From positions 1,612,001 to 1,676,000 of the forward strand of contig NC_056036.1 of assembly GCF_004379255.2 (NCBI RefSeq): a stretch of 64,000 nucleotides of DNA, in the 5' to 3' direction. The number at the start of each line of letters is the position of its first letter. The first letter of the stretch is position 1. This DNA comes from Salvia splendens. Its lineage: Eukaryota; Streptophyta; Magnoliopsida; Lamiales; Lamiaceae. This document shows positions 1 to 12,398 of the stretch, piece by piece. The position numbers were made by a program, and so were the translations under genes. Under the pieces are notes generated by a model, which saw nothing but the letters and a program-made list of their open reading frames with translations, was not told where the DNA came from and did no database searches.

Positions 1-898
1 TGCTCACGAATCTCCACATGATGGGGTATGTTTGCGTTTACGGGGCGGTGGAGGTGGAAGGTGGTTGGAGACGGGGACGGTGGCGTTGGCGCGTTGCTCA
101 GGCTCGCTGTCCCGAGTTGCATCGGGATATGCTTGGAGTGGTGGTGGTACGAGATCGTGACTGTCTTGGCCGGGTACTTGCCTAACCCGAGGCTCACCGT
201 GGCGACCACCGGGATCATGATTCAAACCACGAGCCTTATGTACATGGTCCCCATGGTGCTGGCCGGGTGCGTCTCGGCTCGGGTACGTGAGTCGATCTTT
301 TTGCCTATCCTCGATTCGAAGAAATTTAATTTTTTTGGTGGTGATTTTGCAGGTGGGAAATGAGTTGGGAGCAGGGAACCCTAGCAAGGTCAAATTAGCA
401 GCAATGGTGGCATTAGCTTGTGCATTTGCAATAGGGCTAATCAATGTGGTTTTGACGGTGATATTTAGAGACAAATGGGGTGGCTTTTTCACAAAAGATG
501 ATGACCTAAAGCTTCTCGTCGCGTCGGTCTTGCCCATCATCGGGCTCTGCGAGCTCGGCAATTGCCCGCAGACAACGGGTTGCGGTGTCTTGCGCGGTAT
601 CGCGAGGCCGGTGGTAGGGGCCCACATCAATCTCGGCTCGTTTTATTTTGTGGGCACCCCTGTAGCTGTTGGCCTGGCCTTCTGGCTCGGTATAGGGTTC
701 CCGGGCCTTTGGCTAGGCCCGCTCTCTGCTCAGGTGGCTTGTGCTGCTTCGGTTCTTTATGTCGTGTTGTGTCGCACGGACTGGGGGGTCGAAGCAGTTA
801 AGGCCGCCGAGCGGAGTAATAGCTTGGAGATGGTCGATAAGTGTAGTAACGAGGAAGAGAAAATAGCGTTTTTGGATGAGAAGGGTGCTATTTCATAA
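1..898 (+). CDS. MATE efflux transporter (DETOXIFICATION family), 3' part
   Basis: This is the C-terminal half of a plant MATE transporter, a 12-helix membrane antiporter that exports organic compounds or hormones. Coding exons are 1-282 and 353-898, joined over a 70-bp GT-AG intron (283-352). The join restores the family motif [11 protein letters not shown]. Upstream are [20 protein letters not shown] and IQTTSLMY; exon 2 has [19 protein letters not shown] and ends at TAA 896-898. The signature resembles the DTX48-55 group. Being next to PTP1 suggests a DTX54-like gene (recollection of Arabidopsis gene order). The reading frame of exon 1 meets a stop at 19-21, whereas frame 3 reads [14 protein letters not shown] over positions 3-44, which looks like authentic MATE sequence. 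The gene may therefore carry a frameshift between about 45 and 85. The 5' part lies outside the window. Confidence 0.88.
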
Positions 899-2016
899 TC
901 TTTATGAATTATACAATATATTTCATCATATGTAGCATCGAATTTACGAGTGTGGGCAAGTTGGGTTTTTTTTGGCTTTTTTTCTAGTAGTGCTCCATGT
1001 GGGGAAAAGTGTAAATCACATTCTTCTTTGAAAGTTTTGGTATTGTTGAGGTATGGGATTTTGTGAAAATGAAGCACTTTAAATAAGGTTTAGAATTTCA
1101 TGTTGACCCATACTTTTTTATTTTAATTTAAAACCAAGACAATATTATTAATTAATTTGCTTGATCATCCATATGCAAATTCGTAGTAGTATTTCTTAAT
1201 TCTTCTTGATCCAAGTGTTTCATTTTCTCTCTTTTATTCTTTTTTTTCACTTTTTTGTTCGTTCCAATTCTAGTTTTGCTATAACTTTTAACATGAATAT
1301 AATAGGACTAAAAAACAAAAGTGCATGCTGAATTGTATAAGAGTAGTCATTAATGACAACACTCTGCATTTTCATAAAATAAGACAACGCCACATAAAAT
1401 AGAGAAGTTTATTGAAATTAAATGTAATGAATATTTGTGGATGGGGATGTATTTTACAACTAAGTACTACTATATTGCTATCAATCTCAGATGTCACTTC
1501 TTACAATCATCTGAACATGTTCGCCCACTCTTATCGATCAATTATTATTATTCCATACGCAATTTTGGATTCCATCAACTTTCATATTTATAATTTATAA
1601 TAAAAATATATTTTAACATATTCATATAAAAAATATATTTTCCCGTCATCCAACGCTTTAAACCAATGAACATAACGAGCCTCGTGTACATAACCAAAGC
1701 ACAAAAACAAACACACATAAGACAACCAATCAGTCTACTTGCACCATAAAACATAAGATCGAACGCATAAAATAAAAACAGTAAGAGAATCTGTCGCAAA
1801 AAACAAATATCGAGAAGGTAAGCAGGACCTAGCAACCAACAAAAGCAAAGACTTCGATTCGATTCCACCACTAGCACATTTAAGATCATTCTATGTTGAG
1901 AATGTAGCTTGAAAGCAAATGAATCAATCCATGATCATAGCAACACTCAATGAACGTGTGATATGCCACTCTGACTTACTAATTTTGTTTATATATAGTT
2001 ATTCTCTCTCTCAAAA
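899..2016. other. Intergenic, MATE 3' flank to PTP1 promoter
   Basis: I see no gene here. It contains the MATE 3' flank and then AT-rich DNA. A TATA-like TATATATAG at about 1990-1998 followed by a CT-rich stretch probably belongs to the PTP1 promoter. Confidence 0.5.
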
Positions 2017-2244
2017 TTGTATCCGAAAATTATAGTGAAATTTGTAAATTTTGAAAAAACAATAATTTTTAATCAGTTTGATCTAAAATCAATTATTACA
2101 ATTAATAATGGCAAAAAAACATTTCTTTGCATGAAGCGTCCTTTCAATCAAACGAAAGGGAAAAACAGGGAAGAGAGAAACCCTAAACACCTAGAAATCA
2201 CGGGGAACGTCGTCGCAAATCGCCGCCGGGACCGGAGGTCGGCG

Positions 2245-5200
2245 ATGGAGAGTAACTCCGCAAAATCCCCCTCCGACGCTGGAGACGTCGCAGCGATTCC
2301 AGCTTCCCCCACGCCGGCAAAATCCATCGATTCGGCGATGCCGAGGCCGCGCCTCTCCGGCGATCAGCTGGGCTACTGCTCCGAAGCTCTCCAGCACTTC
2401 AAAACAAAACCTCCGCAGACGATCCGCCAAGAGTTCATGATCTTGCAGGTATGATCGACACCGGAACATCTGTAGAATTTATTTTTGTTGAGATAACTAT
2501 GTATCTGATTGGTGATTTAATCATCTGTCCATGGAATTATCTTGTTTCTATGCGCTGTGTGATCGTGTTGTTTATCGGTGAGGCTGTTTTCAGCTTAGGA
2601 ACTCTGTTAATTTAATTGGCTGATTGCGTTTAGAAGATAGTTTACAGTTGCTCGCAACCGAAAGAAGAATGCTAAGAGATTGTAGAGAATATGTTTATGA
2701 TATATGTTGTAGGCTGCTATCTGGATTTTCAATACTTGGTTTTTGTCTCGATGATCTGTAGAGGGGGGCTCGCTTCATTTGAAATTCGGTTCCATGAAAT
2801 TATTCGATATCTGGATTAATAAGAGTAGCTTAGATTTTATGTGGTCGAGCAAGATTCAAATGTTTTCTTGAGTTGCATTAAATGCAAGGCAGTCATTTGG
2901 TGGCTACTGCTAGATATCGGCTGATCAACTTGTGATCGAGTTAATATTAGGACTTAGAGTTCTCTTTGTCTTTGTGACACATATTAATCAGCTGTCAGGA
3001 AGAGTGAAGCTGGGGCTGTTGTTACAATGTTTTTAATGCGAGCTCTTTAGTTCTATTTGAAACTTCATTAATCCAGTCCAAATAATAATGACCATACATG
3101 TAGGAATGTAAAATAGTAGAGCTAGGTGTCTTTATTTCCGCCTTTATTTCCCAGAGAACAGAGGTAACAGAGTAACTAGTAACTTTGGAGCATGACCTTG
3201 CAGCTTAATTGTCACTGTCACTGTTGATGTTATGCTATCTTCCTTTCATTTGACATATTTTTCTTTCGGTTTTTGATTAACTTATCCGCCTTATCTTTTT
3301 GGCATGAATTCTGCATTGTATTATGTATCCAAGAGAATTTTGATTCATTCAAATAACTAAAACCCCAATTTGTTGCAGGATAATAGGATGACGGCATCGG
3401 ATATGAGGAGCAGATGTACTGTGGCTCTTGACAGTGTTAATATCTCAAAGAATCGTTATACTGATGTCTTGCCATGTACGTTGATAAACAGTAAATTACA
3501 TATTTTACTTTTTTTGGCATCTGACATACTGAAATGTATATTGAAAATTTCTTGGTTTTAAAATTCATTGCTGCAGTTGATGATAACAGGGTTATCTTGA
3601 AGCAATGCGCAGATTACAGACCTTCAGCTAGGGGTTACGTCAATGCTAGTTTTATTACAGTGGGAATTTTTCATCCTACTTGAATTTAGCATGCTAATTT
3701 AAAGTTCTTGTGTAATTACACTTGGCTTCATATATTGTTCATATAACTTGATTCTTGTGATTGCAGACTTCTGAAAGCGTTTCTCGGTTTATTGCCACTC
3801 AAGGTCCACTTTCACACACTTCTGAGGATTTCTGGGAAATGATAATCCAGTATCAATGCCCAGTCATAATTATGTTAACCCGGTTGGTTGATGATTATCG
3901 TGTAAGCACTCAGATTCTTGTGACTTAGCAGTCCATTTATGTTCTTGAAGCAAGATTTGCAATTTAAGACTTTTTTCCGCTCATATAGTGAAATCATTTG
4001 TATGGTATAAATATAATACTTGTATTTTGAAGCTTTTTCCTCTGCAAATATTATGTCATCTTGATCAACTTAGTATTTTTACTACCAGCTCCTTGTCTCT
4101 ACATGAATCACAGTTAATGCTTTTGGTCCCTTTATTCTGTATTTTATTCTCTTCTTAAAACTAATCTTTGTTTCATTGCTCTAATTCAGACACTGAAATG
4201 TGTTGATTATTTCCAAGCTGAGAATGGACCTAGAGAGTTTGGTAACATATGCATTGCAACCAAGAAGATGGAAACATCCGATACTTCATTAATATGGCGG
4301 TCCTTAGAAGTGAAATACAAAGAGGTGAGGCTGTTTATCTAGAAGTCCTGTGAATTTCAAATGTTAAACACTGTTGCGTTGCTATGCTAGTTGTAATACC
4401 AACCAGATAAGAATATATATTGTCTAATAGATGCATCAGATAACTTTGATTTGCAGATCAAGTTTCGATAATTGCTTATGCTCAATTCCTTTTCAATTAT
4501 GAACTTATATTAGACTAAATTTGATTACAAAAAGAATAACCATCCACACCATCTTACTTATGCAGTCAGAGGAGCCACCATTGTCAGTTCTGCATGTACA
4601 GTACCCCGAATGGCCTGATCACGGAGTTCCTAATGACACTCTTGCTGTTCGTGAAATCTTCAGAAAAGTATCTAGTGTGCTGCCCAGTCTAGGGCCCATT
4701 GTTGTTCATTGCAGGTTTACCTTTGATAATCATTAATCCTATTATTAACGTACTCTTCAATGCCTGACACTTGTCATCTTGCAGTGCAGGCATTGGTAGA
4801 ACTGGTACATACTGCCTCATTCATAATACGATTCAAAGAATTCTAGCCGGAGACATGAGTGCTTTGGACCTCCTTACTACTGTAACCACTTTTAGGTCTC
4901 AGCGAATTGGAATGGTGCAAACTCTGGTAACTTCACCAACTTTTGAATACATCTAACTCATAGATAATAAAACTTGTAATGATCTTTGCATCCTTCCTTA
5001 AAAATAAGCTTAAATAGTCGATGAAGATATTCTCGAATCTGGAAATAGAATATTTGTATATTCTACTAGTTCCCAGATATTATAATTTGTCAAATGTTTC
5101 ACTTCAACTGTTTCAACATGTAGTTGGTTTAGAAAATCTTCAAGTAATTGCAAATGCAAATATATTCTGATTTTTATGGCTATTTTATATCTCTATAGTT

Positions 5201-5385
5201 CACATTATGAAGGATGCCTCAATAATGTAAATCGAATTACACCAGTTCAGTTGGATCTGCTAAGTTTAACATATTTCGATTGTGTGTTACTTAATTTGCA
5301 GGAGCAGTATCTCTTCTGCCATGATGTGATCATTGATGAACTTCAAGACTTCTTATCGGTTGGGAACTCGCAAGGCAGTTTATAA
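2245..5385 (+). CDS. PTP1: Protein tyrosine phosphatase, PTP1-type
   Basis: A classical tyrosine-specific protein phosphatase; the Arabidopsis homologue dephosphorylates MAP kinases such as MPK6 in stress signalling. Eight exons with GT-AG borders join in frame: 2245-2448, 3379-3475, 3577-3659, 3767-3901, 4190-4324, 4566-4714, 4785-4926 and 5302-5385. They give 342 residues, matching the family's about 340. Visible motifs are KNRYTDVLP, the substrate and phosphate region RFIATQGPL, the WPD loop [10 protein letters not shown] (general acid Asp236) and the active site [10 protein letters not shown] (Cys267, Arg273). The active-site codons are split between exons 6 and 7 (HC-S). The start at 2245 is chosen because the N-terminus and length fit; the open frame reaches further up, but that part lies in the leader. 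A telo-box-like AAACCCTAAA sits about 60 bases before the start. All catalytic residues are present, so I expect an active enzyme. Confidence 0.95.
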
Positions 5386-5826
5386 TGATATTCACTGTTT
5401 CATGAGGAAAGTCGTCCTGATTTGCTGCTGAAACTGTCGAACTACTTGTTCTAACGAGGACCTTATTCTGATGACGAGCATCTTGATTCAGAAATCGGAA
5501 AACCTTCTGCTCTTTCATCATTCTCTGTAGGACAGCCTCTAACAGTAGCAAAATTCACCTTATTTATGTAATACTTTTGATGTATAAAAACCACACTATC
5601 TGTTTAATGTTGAAACAAAACCGTATTTCATTTGTCATTTTCAAATATTTTTGTGCTTGAAATTCAAATATTTTTGTGTTATGACCATCCATAGCTGCAA
5701 ATGATTGCATCGACTATAATGTCGGATAAATCATAAATGTCTAAATCTCAATTATCCCATCTGACCAAATCCGTTTTTTTTTTAAAATATAAATTTCTTA
5801 TGTTCAAATCACAAAAAAAATTAATA

Positions 5827-6025
5827 CTCCCTCCATCTCATAATAGAGGTCACACTTTCCTTTTTAATTTGTCCCAAAAAATATGTCACATTTACTTTTT
5901 TAGAAAAAATTTCCTCTCACATTAATATAAATATGTTATTTTCTCTCTCCACCTAACACAAAACAATATCTCCTAAAATCTCATGTCATTTTTCAAGTGT
6001 GTCATCTATTATGGAATGGAAGAAG
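5827..6025. mobile_element. Stowaway-type MITE
   Basis: It begins CTCCCTCCATCTCATAATAG and ends in a related inverted sequence (CTATTATGGAATGGAAGAAG), flanked on both sides by the TA dinucleotide typical of Tc1/mariner-derived Stowaway elements. About 199 bp, AT-rich inside. It sits between the convergent PTP1 and TMEM18 genes, about 245 bp from the TMEM18 stop, so it may fall in a 3' UTR. Confidence 0.8.
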
Positions 6026-6269
6026 TAATAAATTTAAATGTGTAGGACAAACCAAAAACATTTCATGTGCTGGGTGCTCTGTTTTCTTCGTTAAAAACAG
6101 CATTAGAAATACAACAGATTTTTGTTCGATGAAGAAATGCATAACTATTAAAGAAGCAATTCACTATACCATTACAAACTGTAAAATTTTCAGCAGGAGA
6201 AGACCAAAATGTAATCAGAACAAAAAATTGGACTTCAAAATGGATATTACAATACATAACAATGTCTGC

Positions 6270-7538
6270 TTATTCCTCCTTACTACGAGCTGCTCTTGCG
6301 CGATGTTTGAGCTCAGCCCTTTTCCATCTCACAATAAGATAACACAGTGAGAACAACGTGTTCACCTGCACGAGGAAGGAACACAAATGTGGAATCAAGT
6401 CGTGAAAATCATCACAAAATGGATGGAAAGATGGTAAGCAACAGCATACCAAGATTATGATCGCGATCACCAACAATGGCCCGGACCAGAGCACGGAGAG
6501 GAAGACTCCATTAGCGTCAAAGTAGTTCTGACCTGCAAAGCTTTTCCAGTTGCTCGCGAGAATACGATTAAGCCTCTCAGCAAGATACACTCCTCCTACT
6601 GTACAAAGTAAATAGTTTTGGAATTTAAACAAATAATGCATTGTTAGAAAAGCTCTATGGATAGGATAGAAGGAACCTTACACGCAGCAAGGAACAAAAA
6701 CATCTGAAAGTTGATGTTTCTCCGCGATACAAAAACTAGTAGTAGCAAGATTGCGTGGAAGGAAAGAAGACATATCAACCAACGTTCCTGCAGACAAGAA
6801 AGGGAACTCAAAGATCAGAGACGAGCAAGTCCTACACGAGGTATACATCTAAACACGACAAGAACACAAACTTTAATTGGCGACCAAACGACTTATATTA
6901 ACAAAAGCAAGCCGACACTAGTTTACGATAGGATCTGGTTAGAACACCATGAGCAGAAAACCACAGAGGATCTTGAAAATGTTATGCATTAACAGTTTAA
7001 TGAGAACCTGTTCAAAATTTTCAAATCGGAAAGCCCGAAACGCTTGTTACGAGTCACACCATTGTAATTCGAATAACTGATTACTCCTTCAGAGTTCAAA
7101 CCACAATTGGGCATTTGGTTACTTTGACCTCACTCACTCATTAGAGTAACAATTTGCATAAATTCCCATTTGTGCAAGATCACGCATTTCCGGATAAAGC
7201 GATTCGAAATCGAAGAAACAGAAACGCTTAATCAGAACCTAAAAAGGCAAAAACTACGAAAATGGGGGAGATCTCTACATACACTACCATAACATCAAAT
7301 CTCGATCACTTCAAATTACACCACAGTTCAATCAAAAGCAACTAAAAATGACATATAAGAAGCTCGGATTAACACGTACGAGAGCATGTAAAAGTACCTG
7401 CCAATCAATGGCGTGGAAGAAACCCATCAAATTTTCGTAAGTGGGTTTGAGGCCAGAACGGAATTCCGCCGAGAGCTTCTCCACCAGATCTGCCATTTGA
7501 TCGAAGTGAGCATTAACAGCAGATTGCAGATCCTCCAT
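6270..7538 (-). CDS. TMEM18: Transmembrane protein 18 homologue (TMEM18)
   Basis: A small multi-pass nuclear-envelope/ER membrane protein; the animal homologue is linked to body weight and the plant homologue is little studied. Four exons on the reverse strand: 7538-7398, 6787-6682, 6598-6450 and 6365-6270, all GT-AG. They give 163 residues, the usual plant length. Visible signatures are an N-terminal amphipathic stretch, GFFHAIDWQ at the end of exon 1, the hydrophobic LLSFHAILLLLVFVSRRN, then NYFDANGVFLSVLWSGPLLV and the basic tail YLIVRWKRAELKHRARAARS. The ATG at 7538 is the first and fits the family start. The gene is convergent with PTP1. Nothing looks damaged. Confidence 0.95.
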
Positions 7539-7676
7539 CGCAATTTTTTCCCCTTGAATTTCACCACCAAATTACTGAAATTGAATTCTACTAGATGCGG
7601 TTTTTGCACTAAAAAGATTTCAACTTCAACTAAGTTGAGTGTTGGGACATTTTCGGTAGATCGTAGAAAGTTCTAA

Positions 7677-8113
7677 CTCGCTGAAAACGCTGTCGTTCCG
7701 ATTTGAAAAGGTTCGTTTCAAAATCAGGGATCAAGATTTGGGAATTGGAAGTTTTGAGCGTAGATAGTGGTCAATTGTTGAGTGACATACTTATATGCTA
7801 TGGCTGCTCTTTTATCAAAATTTTCGAATATTAATTTTATTTATGTATTTCTAATTGTATGGAGTACATTTTAATTTATTTTTATTTACATATTTTTAAA
7901 TTTGAATTATCTATTTTCATTATTTTTAATTTTATTTATTAATATTGTGTTTTCTAAAATTTTAAACTAAATATATTGTTTAATGAAACTATTGATTTTT
8001 GTTTTATTTATAAAATTTTAATTTTGATATATAACAAAACAATTAGGAAAATTAATAGATTTGAATGGTGTGAAATGCTTAAGGTATAAGTAGTATTTTT
8101 TTATGGTTAAATG
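7677..8113. other. Intergenic, TMEM18 upstream region
   Basis: AT-rich flank upstream of the reverse-strand TMEM18 gene. No gene or clear promoter motif seen. Confidence 0.4.
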
Positions 8114-8886
8114 TAGGGGTGGGAATACAGGTATCCGTGGACTCCCGACCCGAAAAAACAGGGTACCCAAACCCGAAAATCATCTAAATGTCTATCCAAA
8201 ACCCGACCCGATATATTTTCAGGTACTCCAATACCCGCCTCGGGTATCCATATCCGACGTATCGGGTACCCAAATACCCGACTCTTTACATGTGTTAATA
8301 ACTGATAAAAAAAGTTCAAATTTTATATATTAATATAAATATAGAAATATTTAAATTGACTCTTTAATGTTGCATTTATTTTGTAGTATAAAACTATAAA
8401 AAAATGGGTCACTTTTATTTTAAAATATATGATTATATTTATGGGGATTGGTTATGCAATATGTAAGTAAAATAATAAAAGTTACGCATTTAATTAAACT
8501 GTAGAAGCAACCAATAATATAATTCAAAAGTCAAAATAATTAACTAAAATATAAAAACCACATGAGTTGGTTATGCAATAACCAATTAACTTGAGAGTTT
8601 GGAGAAGCCGTGACCTAGAGTAAGAGAGATTGACTTATTTATATAAGTTTAAAGAAAGTTAACCTAGTAAGTTGTAATTAGTAAATAAATTAGCCCAACT
8701 CTTGAAGCCCAAAATGGCTAAATCTAATTTTAAAAATGCTTTAAATAATAAATTGAATATTCAGGTAATATCTGATACCCATTCAGGTTACCCAATACCC
8801 GATTTATCTTAAATTTCAATATCAAATTTCATACCCAATGGGCTCAAATCTGAGACCTTTGGTCTCAGGTATTATTAATACCTCTA
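8114..8886. mobile_element. Degenerate hAT-like non-autonomous element
   Basis: It starts TAGGGGTGGGAATAC and ends with a related inverted sequence (AATACCTCTA at 8877-8886). Both subterminal parts are rich in CCCGACCC / GGGTACCC words around 8140-8290 and 8760-8840, with an AT-rich middle. This is the layout seen in the better preserved element at 61333-62065. I could not find a matching 8-bp target duplication, so the boundaries are tentative. Confidence 0.45.
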
Positions 8887-9569
8887 CCGCTTGGCCAACT
8901 CTCACACGCATATAAATAATTTTGAGTGCGCATAATGGAGATCAACCCGTAGCTAACCGCGAGGTTAAATACAAACCTCTTATTATAATAATTAAAAACT
9001 ATTTTCAATCATTAAATAAAATATTAATGAATGATGTATCTTTTTTTGACTAGATGAATACATACATAAGAATGAACTATGAAGACGGTGAAATTTTTTT
9101 TTTTTTTTCAGTAAAGTTAATTTTCACAAGACGTTCTAACAATTTCGAATCTATTTCCAAGATTCCAAGAGCTTATATTCCTTTGACCCCATCGATACCA
9201 TAATACAAGAATATTGGTCAATTACAAAGAAACTAGAATGTCACTTATAACGACAAAACAAGGTGAAATTAAAAACAAGGAGTAATATATATGCATGCAT
9301 GCATGCATGTATCTTTTTATACTACCAAATTTTGAAGTTAAACTTGACATTTTTTATTTATATTAACATAGAAGTACAATTACACATTCATATAGATGTG
9401 TAACAACATTGAGTAAAATATATACATTGCATAATTGAAAGTAGTACTACTAAACTAGAGCATATTATGGCCTCCTTAGGTGGCCTAGTCGACCATAAAG
9501 ACGTAAGATATTACCCGATCCCGACCAGATAAACAAAAGAATGGTGTTTTGTTGTTTGAACCGCCTTGT
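8887..9569. other. Intergenic with (ATGC)n microsatellite
   Basis: AT-rich DNA downstream of the GRAS gene. A perfect ATGC tetranucleotide run lies at 9291-9309. No gene seen. Confidence 0.5.
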
Positions 9570-10985
9570 TCAAACGCAGCACCAAGAAGATGCAGTTATG
9601 AGCAGCTTCTCTTGCCATCCAAGCGAGAGAGCTCTCCCATCATCCCTCTCGAAAACCCGAAAACCTCCGTTTTCGCCCTCGAGATGCGTACCAGCGTAGT
9701 GGCTCCTCATCTTCAGCAGCAGCTTTGCTTGCATCACCGCATTGGGACTGTGTCTGACCCCACGAAATCCGTTGCTTTCCATTCTCTTTTTCCAAGTTTC
9801 CAAACTCTGGAACCTGAGACTATCGTTGTTGTTGTCGTCGTCGTCTATGTCGTAGTTCATCACGTGCTTGATCTCGATTCCGAGATGATTTTTCTCGATC
9901 CGAAGGCGCTCTGCGCTCTCGAGAGGGAGACAGTCGTCTAGCGAGTCGAAAATGGCCGCGAAGTAGTGGAGGGATTCAGTGAATCTCGAGAGGAAGTTGT
10001 GGGTTTTTCGGCTTCCTTCTTGCTCGACAAGGACGACGATGGCGGGACGAATCGATTTGAGGTAGTTCAGAGTGTCTGAGATCTCGGAGTAGTTCTTCAA
10101 TGTGCTTAAATGGAATGATAGATTTGCCACAAGAATTTCCCCCTTTTTGATCTTTGGTTTTGCGAGATTCAATCCTCGTACGACCCCAGTGAACTCGAAA
10201 ACTAGGTTCTGGAAGCACTGTGCGAAGCTGGTGAGCCTCGCCTGTGTTTCCTGCAGCTGCTCTGGGCAGCTGCCGTATCCTGTGATTTTAAGCAGGATAC
10301 GCCTGGCTACATTGGTCCTCTCTGACAGTGACTGCATCAGGGAGGGCCACTGGAAGCCGTAAGAAACCTCGAAATCGATGACGTGGAGAACCCTAGGGTT
10401 AGGGTTTGCGCGGTCGTGCTTGTCGAACGCCTCGAGGATTGCCTCGTTGGCCGTGAAGTGGGCCATCTGGTAGAGCGGCGACACCTTATAGAGCTCCGCG
10501 TACGACAAAAACGCCTCGTCCCGCGCGGGCCCCCGGGCGACCGCGTCGCCGAACGGCGAGCCGCGCGTCAATAGGCGCGCGAAGAGGCCGTCGGCGAAGT
10601 AGGCGGCGACGCGCTGGACGGAGTCCCCCGCGAGGGAGGCGCTCCGGTAGATCCCGCGGAGGCTCTCGAGGGCCGCGCCGGGGTTGTTCTCGTCGACGGA
10701 GGTGGCGGCGACTAGGAGGAGGTGGACGAGGCGGAGACCGTTGCCGTCGACGTCGGATTCTTCAGGATGATCTTCTCTTCCTCTCTTGCGGTGGAGATTC
10801 AGCATTTGATCCCTCATTTGGAAGAGAGAGAGGATTTTTCTTTCTTCTTCGAAGCTTCCATCGCTGCTTATTGAGTCGGAGAGAGTTGGGGTTTCATTTC
10901 TCTTTCTCTCACAATCAGAGTCTGAAGAAATGGACAGCCTAAGGCACAAGAAATCTTCTTCCTCGTATTCTTGCATCTTTAACAT
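9570..10985 (-). CDS. GRAS family transcriptional regulator, intronless
   Basis: A single-exon plant nuclear regulator of 471 residues. GRAS regions appear in order: LHRI (GLRLVHLLLVAATSVDE), the VHIID core as VLHVIDFEVSYGFQWPSL, LHRII around ILVANLSFHLSTL, PFYRE around SLHYFAAIFDSLDDCLP, and a C-terminal SAW motif (ALSLGWQEKLLITASSW). The N-terminus is acidic and Ser-rich, as is usual for this family's variable domain. An in-frame ATG at 11102 is rejected as the start: a TATA box (TATTTAAATA, 11062-11071, reverse strand) lies downstream of it. The next ATG is 10985, after a CT-repeat leader; 10976 is also possible. The subfamily is unsure: VEQEGSR and the VSYGFQW variant set it apart from DELLA, SCR and HAM proteins, and NSP2/SCL26-like is a weak guess. 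Confidence 0.93.
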   Translation of the reverse strand: MLKMQEYEEEDFLCLRLSISSDSDCERKRNETPTLSDSISSDGSFEEERKILSLFQMRDQMLNLHRKRGREDHPEESDVDGNGLRLVHLLLVAATSVDENNPGAALESLRGIYRSASLAGDSVQRVAAYFADGLFARLLTRGSPFGDAVARGPARDEAFLSYAELYKVSPLYQMAHFTANEAILEAFDKHDRANPNPRVLHVIDFEVSYGFQWPSLMQSLSERTNVARRILLKITGYGSCPEQLQETQARLTSFAQCFQNLVFEFTGVVRGLNLAKPKIKKGEILVANLSFHLSTLKNYSEISDTLNYLKSIRPAIVVLVEQEGSRKTHNFLSRFTESLHYFAAIFDSLDDCLPLESAERLRIEKNHLGIEIKHVMNYDIDDDDNNNDSLRFQSLETWKKRMESNGFRGVRHSPNAVMQAKLLLKMRSHYAGTHLEGENGGFRVFERDDGRALSLGWQEKLLITASSWCCV

Positions 10986-11061
10986 TTTTGAGAGAGAGAG
11001 AGAGAGTAATTGATTGGAGGTGTAAAGGTGAAGGGTGAGAGAGTGAGGTGAGAGAAGGAGG

Positions 11062-11071
11062 TATTTAAATA
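11062..11071 (-). promoter_or_regulatory. TATA box of the GRAS gene
   Basis: TATTTAAATA lies about 80 bases upstream of the chosen ATG, followed by a CT-rich leader ending in a (CT)n run just before the start. This is a typical plant core promoter and decides the start codon. Confidence 0.6.
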
Positions 11072-11102
11072 AGTGTGTTGGAATCGAAACAATGCTTTTC
11101 AT

Positions 11103-12398
11103 GTGTGATTAGAGCCCAGATTAGTACATAGGGAATAAATCTTGGGTTGTTGGAGATAAATATGTGAAAATTCGACAAGAAATTAAGGTATCTTTTCCTT
11201 GTTGAAAGTCTGTTATGAGAGGAGAAGAATCTTTTTTAGGTTTCATAGTTAATGATGGTTGTTTTGGAATGTTGGGGCATGCACTTCGGAGAGGTCAAGA
11301 AATACTAAAATCAATTAATCATAGTAGAACAATACTTCAAGTTCAACATAAGACAATGAATGTACTCTCTATCTTAGTATAAGAGTTTTACTTTTACCCT
11401 TATAAATTTTAAGAAATGTGAGTCAAAAAAGTTAGGAGTATATGAGTTTTACTTTAACATATTTATATGTATATAGTTTATAATGAAATGAAAGTGCAAT
11501 AAAATAACAAAATGCACAGTTTAATTAGAAAATGTGATTTTTATTGGAAGACAAACTAAACAGGCACAATTAGACTTCAAGCTGCAAACAAAGGTCATTT
11601 GTAGTTAATTTTTAGCTCATTTTAGAAAGGATAACTAAAACGACCTCAAAATTAGTGTTTCCGTATTTTTAAAATCCGAATTTTCTAAAATGAACTAAAT
11701 TTTTTAATTGTGGGTCCTGGATGTAGTTCAATTTTGATCGTAATAATCTTATTCCTATGATGTATGCTATGGACAAATTACAGTTGGGATTGAGCATATA
11801 TCAAATTTATATTCCAACATATGCGTATAACACATGCTTTGGACAAATTACAGTTGCGCTTGAGAATATATCTAGCTGCTCACCAATTCGTACAAGAAAA
11901 ATCACAATTAATTAATCTAATTATATTAAAACTTTATATAGTTCGAGAATTTCATACACCTTTGTATCATTAAAAGATAAACGTTTAAATTTAATCCAAA
12001 TCAAAGAAACAAATAAACCGATGATCTAATCGATGAAGCAACCATGTAAAACTTTCGATGTTATCAAATGCTTATAGATCGAATTTATCCAAAAGTCCGT
12101 TCGATCACAACGTAGCTGTACCTGCGCGTAAACAATTATACCAAACTATTTTTCACTCTAAAGTTTACGATGTTAACAAAAACTTCAATATATGCTTATA
12201 AATTCATTTATGATTTGTCTGTTTTTGTTATAGAAGAATTTAGTATTTTCATGAACTAACAAATTCGCATATTGCTACTTCTTAGGTACATAGTTAGTCT
12301 GACTGATTACTAGCATACTGACTATTATACACGTGTTTAATTTCATTCCTAGTAATTTTTTCCTTGATAATTCCAAGTGAAGTGCTACAGAGACATGA
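11103..12398. other. Intergenic, GRAS upstream region
   Basis: AT-rich with no gene. Around 11350-11460 is a degraded fragment resembling a Stowaway end (ACTCTCTATCTTAGTATAAG). The rest shows nothing I can name. Confidence 0.4.

Noticed and set aside
3370..5385. PTP1 as several separate small genes
   Set aside because: The pieces are exons of one gene; splice borders restore all phosphatase motifs and the family length.
8114..8886. Retrotransposon gag or coding remnant in the CCCGACCC-rich stretch
   Set aside because: The words are non-coding subterminal repeats of a hAT-like element, as in the better kept copy at 61,333-62,065.
10986..11102. 39-residue N-terminal extension of the GRAS protein
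   Set aside because: It would start upstream of the TATA box and runs through the CT-rich leader, so it is not expected to be transcribed as coding.
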